Of a DNA stretch of 20,000 nt, positions 19,498 through 20,000 are shown in pieces. This DNA is from Eimeria necatrix. Taxonomy: Eukaryota; Apicomplexa; Conoidasida; Eucoccidiorida; Eimeriidae. The position numbers and the translations under genes are program-made. Location of the stretch: assembly GCF_000499385.1 (NCBI RefSeq), contig NW_013653513.1, positions 12,501-32,500 on the forward strand, given 5' to 3'. How positions within the stretch are numbered: position 1 is the first letter of the stretch; every line of letters starts with the position of its first letter. The notes under the pieces are model-generated. The model had not been told where the DNA came from and made no database searches. It worked only from the letters and a program-made list of their open reading frames with translations.

Positions 19498-20000
19498 CTT
19501 ATCGACGCTTCTGTGCCTCAGTTGTTGGCTGCAGCAGTTCACATAGTAGGTCCTGCTGCAGGAGCAGGAGCAGCAGCAGCAGCAGCAGCAGCAGAACAGC
19601 AGCAGCAGCAGAGTCCCGCCATGGACAATCTGCTGTTGTCGCTGCAGCCCATCCCACTTGCTGAGGCAGCCGCAGGTGCTTCCGCAGCTGCTGCTGCCTC
19701 GCCGTCTGCTGAGGCAGCAGCAGAAAAGAGCAGCAACAAATCAGCTGCTCTTTCTGCTGCTGCAGCAGAAGCTTTTGTCTGCGCGTGGACAGCTCTAGCT
19801 CTCACTAAGCAGCAGCAGCAGCAGCACATTGGCAGCAGCAGCAGCATAAGCAGCAGCAGAAGTGATAAGAGCCCCGTGTCGAGTGGCTCAGTGCCTTCTG
19901 AGCAGCAGCAGCAGCAGCAGCAAGAGCAACTGCAACAGCAGCAGCAACAGCAACAGCAGCAGCAGCAACAGCAGCAGCTAGCTATGGAGGGCTGCAGCAC
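19498..20000 (+). CDS. VPS13: VPS13-family protein, exon 4 (partial, runs off the window)
   Basis: From the suggested acceptor the frame reads LIDASVPQLLAAAVHIVGP, an Ala and Gln run, MDNLLLSLQPIPLAEAAAG, then EAFVCAWTALALTKQQQQ and further Ser/Gln-rich sequence to the edge. The frame is also open slightly upstream (YSAVCVQLIDASV, from about 19465), so a more upstream acceptor with different phase is possible. The beta-rich start fits a VAB-type repeat following the NKT motif at the end of exon 3. The remaining C-terminal parts of the family (APT1/ATG2_C-like and PH-like regions) would lie beyond the window. Confidence 0.5.

Larger units (their letters stand above)
600..20000 (+). repeat. Dispersed CAG/CTG trinucleotide saturation
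   Basis: Runs of 4 to 18 CAG (or CTG) units occur every few dozen bases from about 600 to the right edge, in genes, introns and flanks alike. In the VPS13-like exons they read as Gln (CAG), Ser (AGC) or Ala (GCA, GCT), rarely as more than five Leu. The same runs create long open frames in all six frames, which should not be taken as genes. Confidence 0.95.

Overview
The window looks like nuclear DNA of a coccidian apicomplexan, most likely Eimeria. Three things point there: extreme saturation with CAG/CTG trinucleotides that encode long Gln, Ala and Ser runs, interspersed heptamer telomere-like repeats (AAACCCT/TTTAGGG), and large coding exons carrying conserved islands between homopolymers. 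No bacterial, viral or mobile-element genes were seen. The genus call is inference from this repeat signature.

Layout. 1-595 is a degenerate GCTA/AGCT tetranucleotide repeat. About 785-1330 (+) is the probable 3' end of an unidentified gene: a polyQ exon, an intron filled with telomere-like repeat, and a last exon. 1331-4128 is CAG-rich flank with no secure gene. It contains two weak open stretches (2171-3370 and 3273-3842) and ends in a pure (CAG)17 tract just before a start codon.

From 4129 to beyond the right edge lies one giant plus-strand gene, which I read as a VPS13-family bridge-like lipid-transfer protein, closest by eye to VPS13B/COH1. Exon 1 (4129-4292) is only 164 nt and encodes most of the chorein N-terminal motif. 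Exon 2 (4532-8881) and exon 3 (9102-19233) carry short conserved beta-rich islands between Gln/Ala/Ser tracts, and late exon 3 holds VAB/SHR-BD-like segments. Exon 4 (19498 onward) leaves the window. Phases at the joins (2, 2, 0) agree and give 4882 codons through exon 3.

The most unusual structure is in the introns. The first two VPS13 introns each have an AAACCCT array near the 5' end and a TTTAGGG array near the 3' end, so each transcript could fold into a long perfect hairpin. In the first, the loop holds a 123-nt open, phase-compatible possible cassette exon. All homology statements are from memory of family motifs; no search was run.
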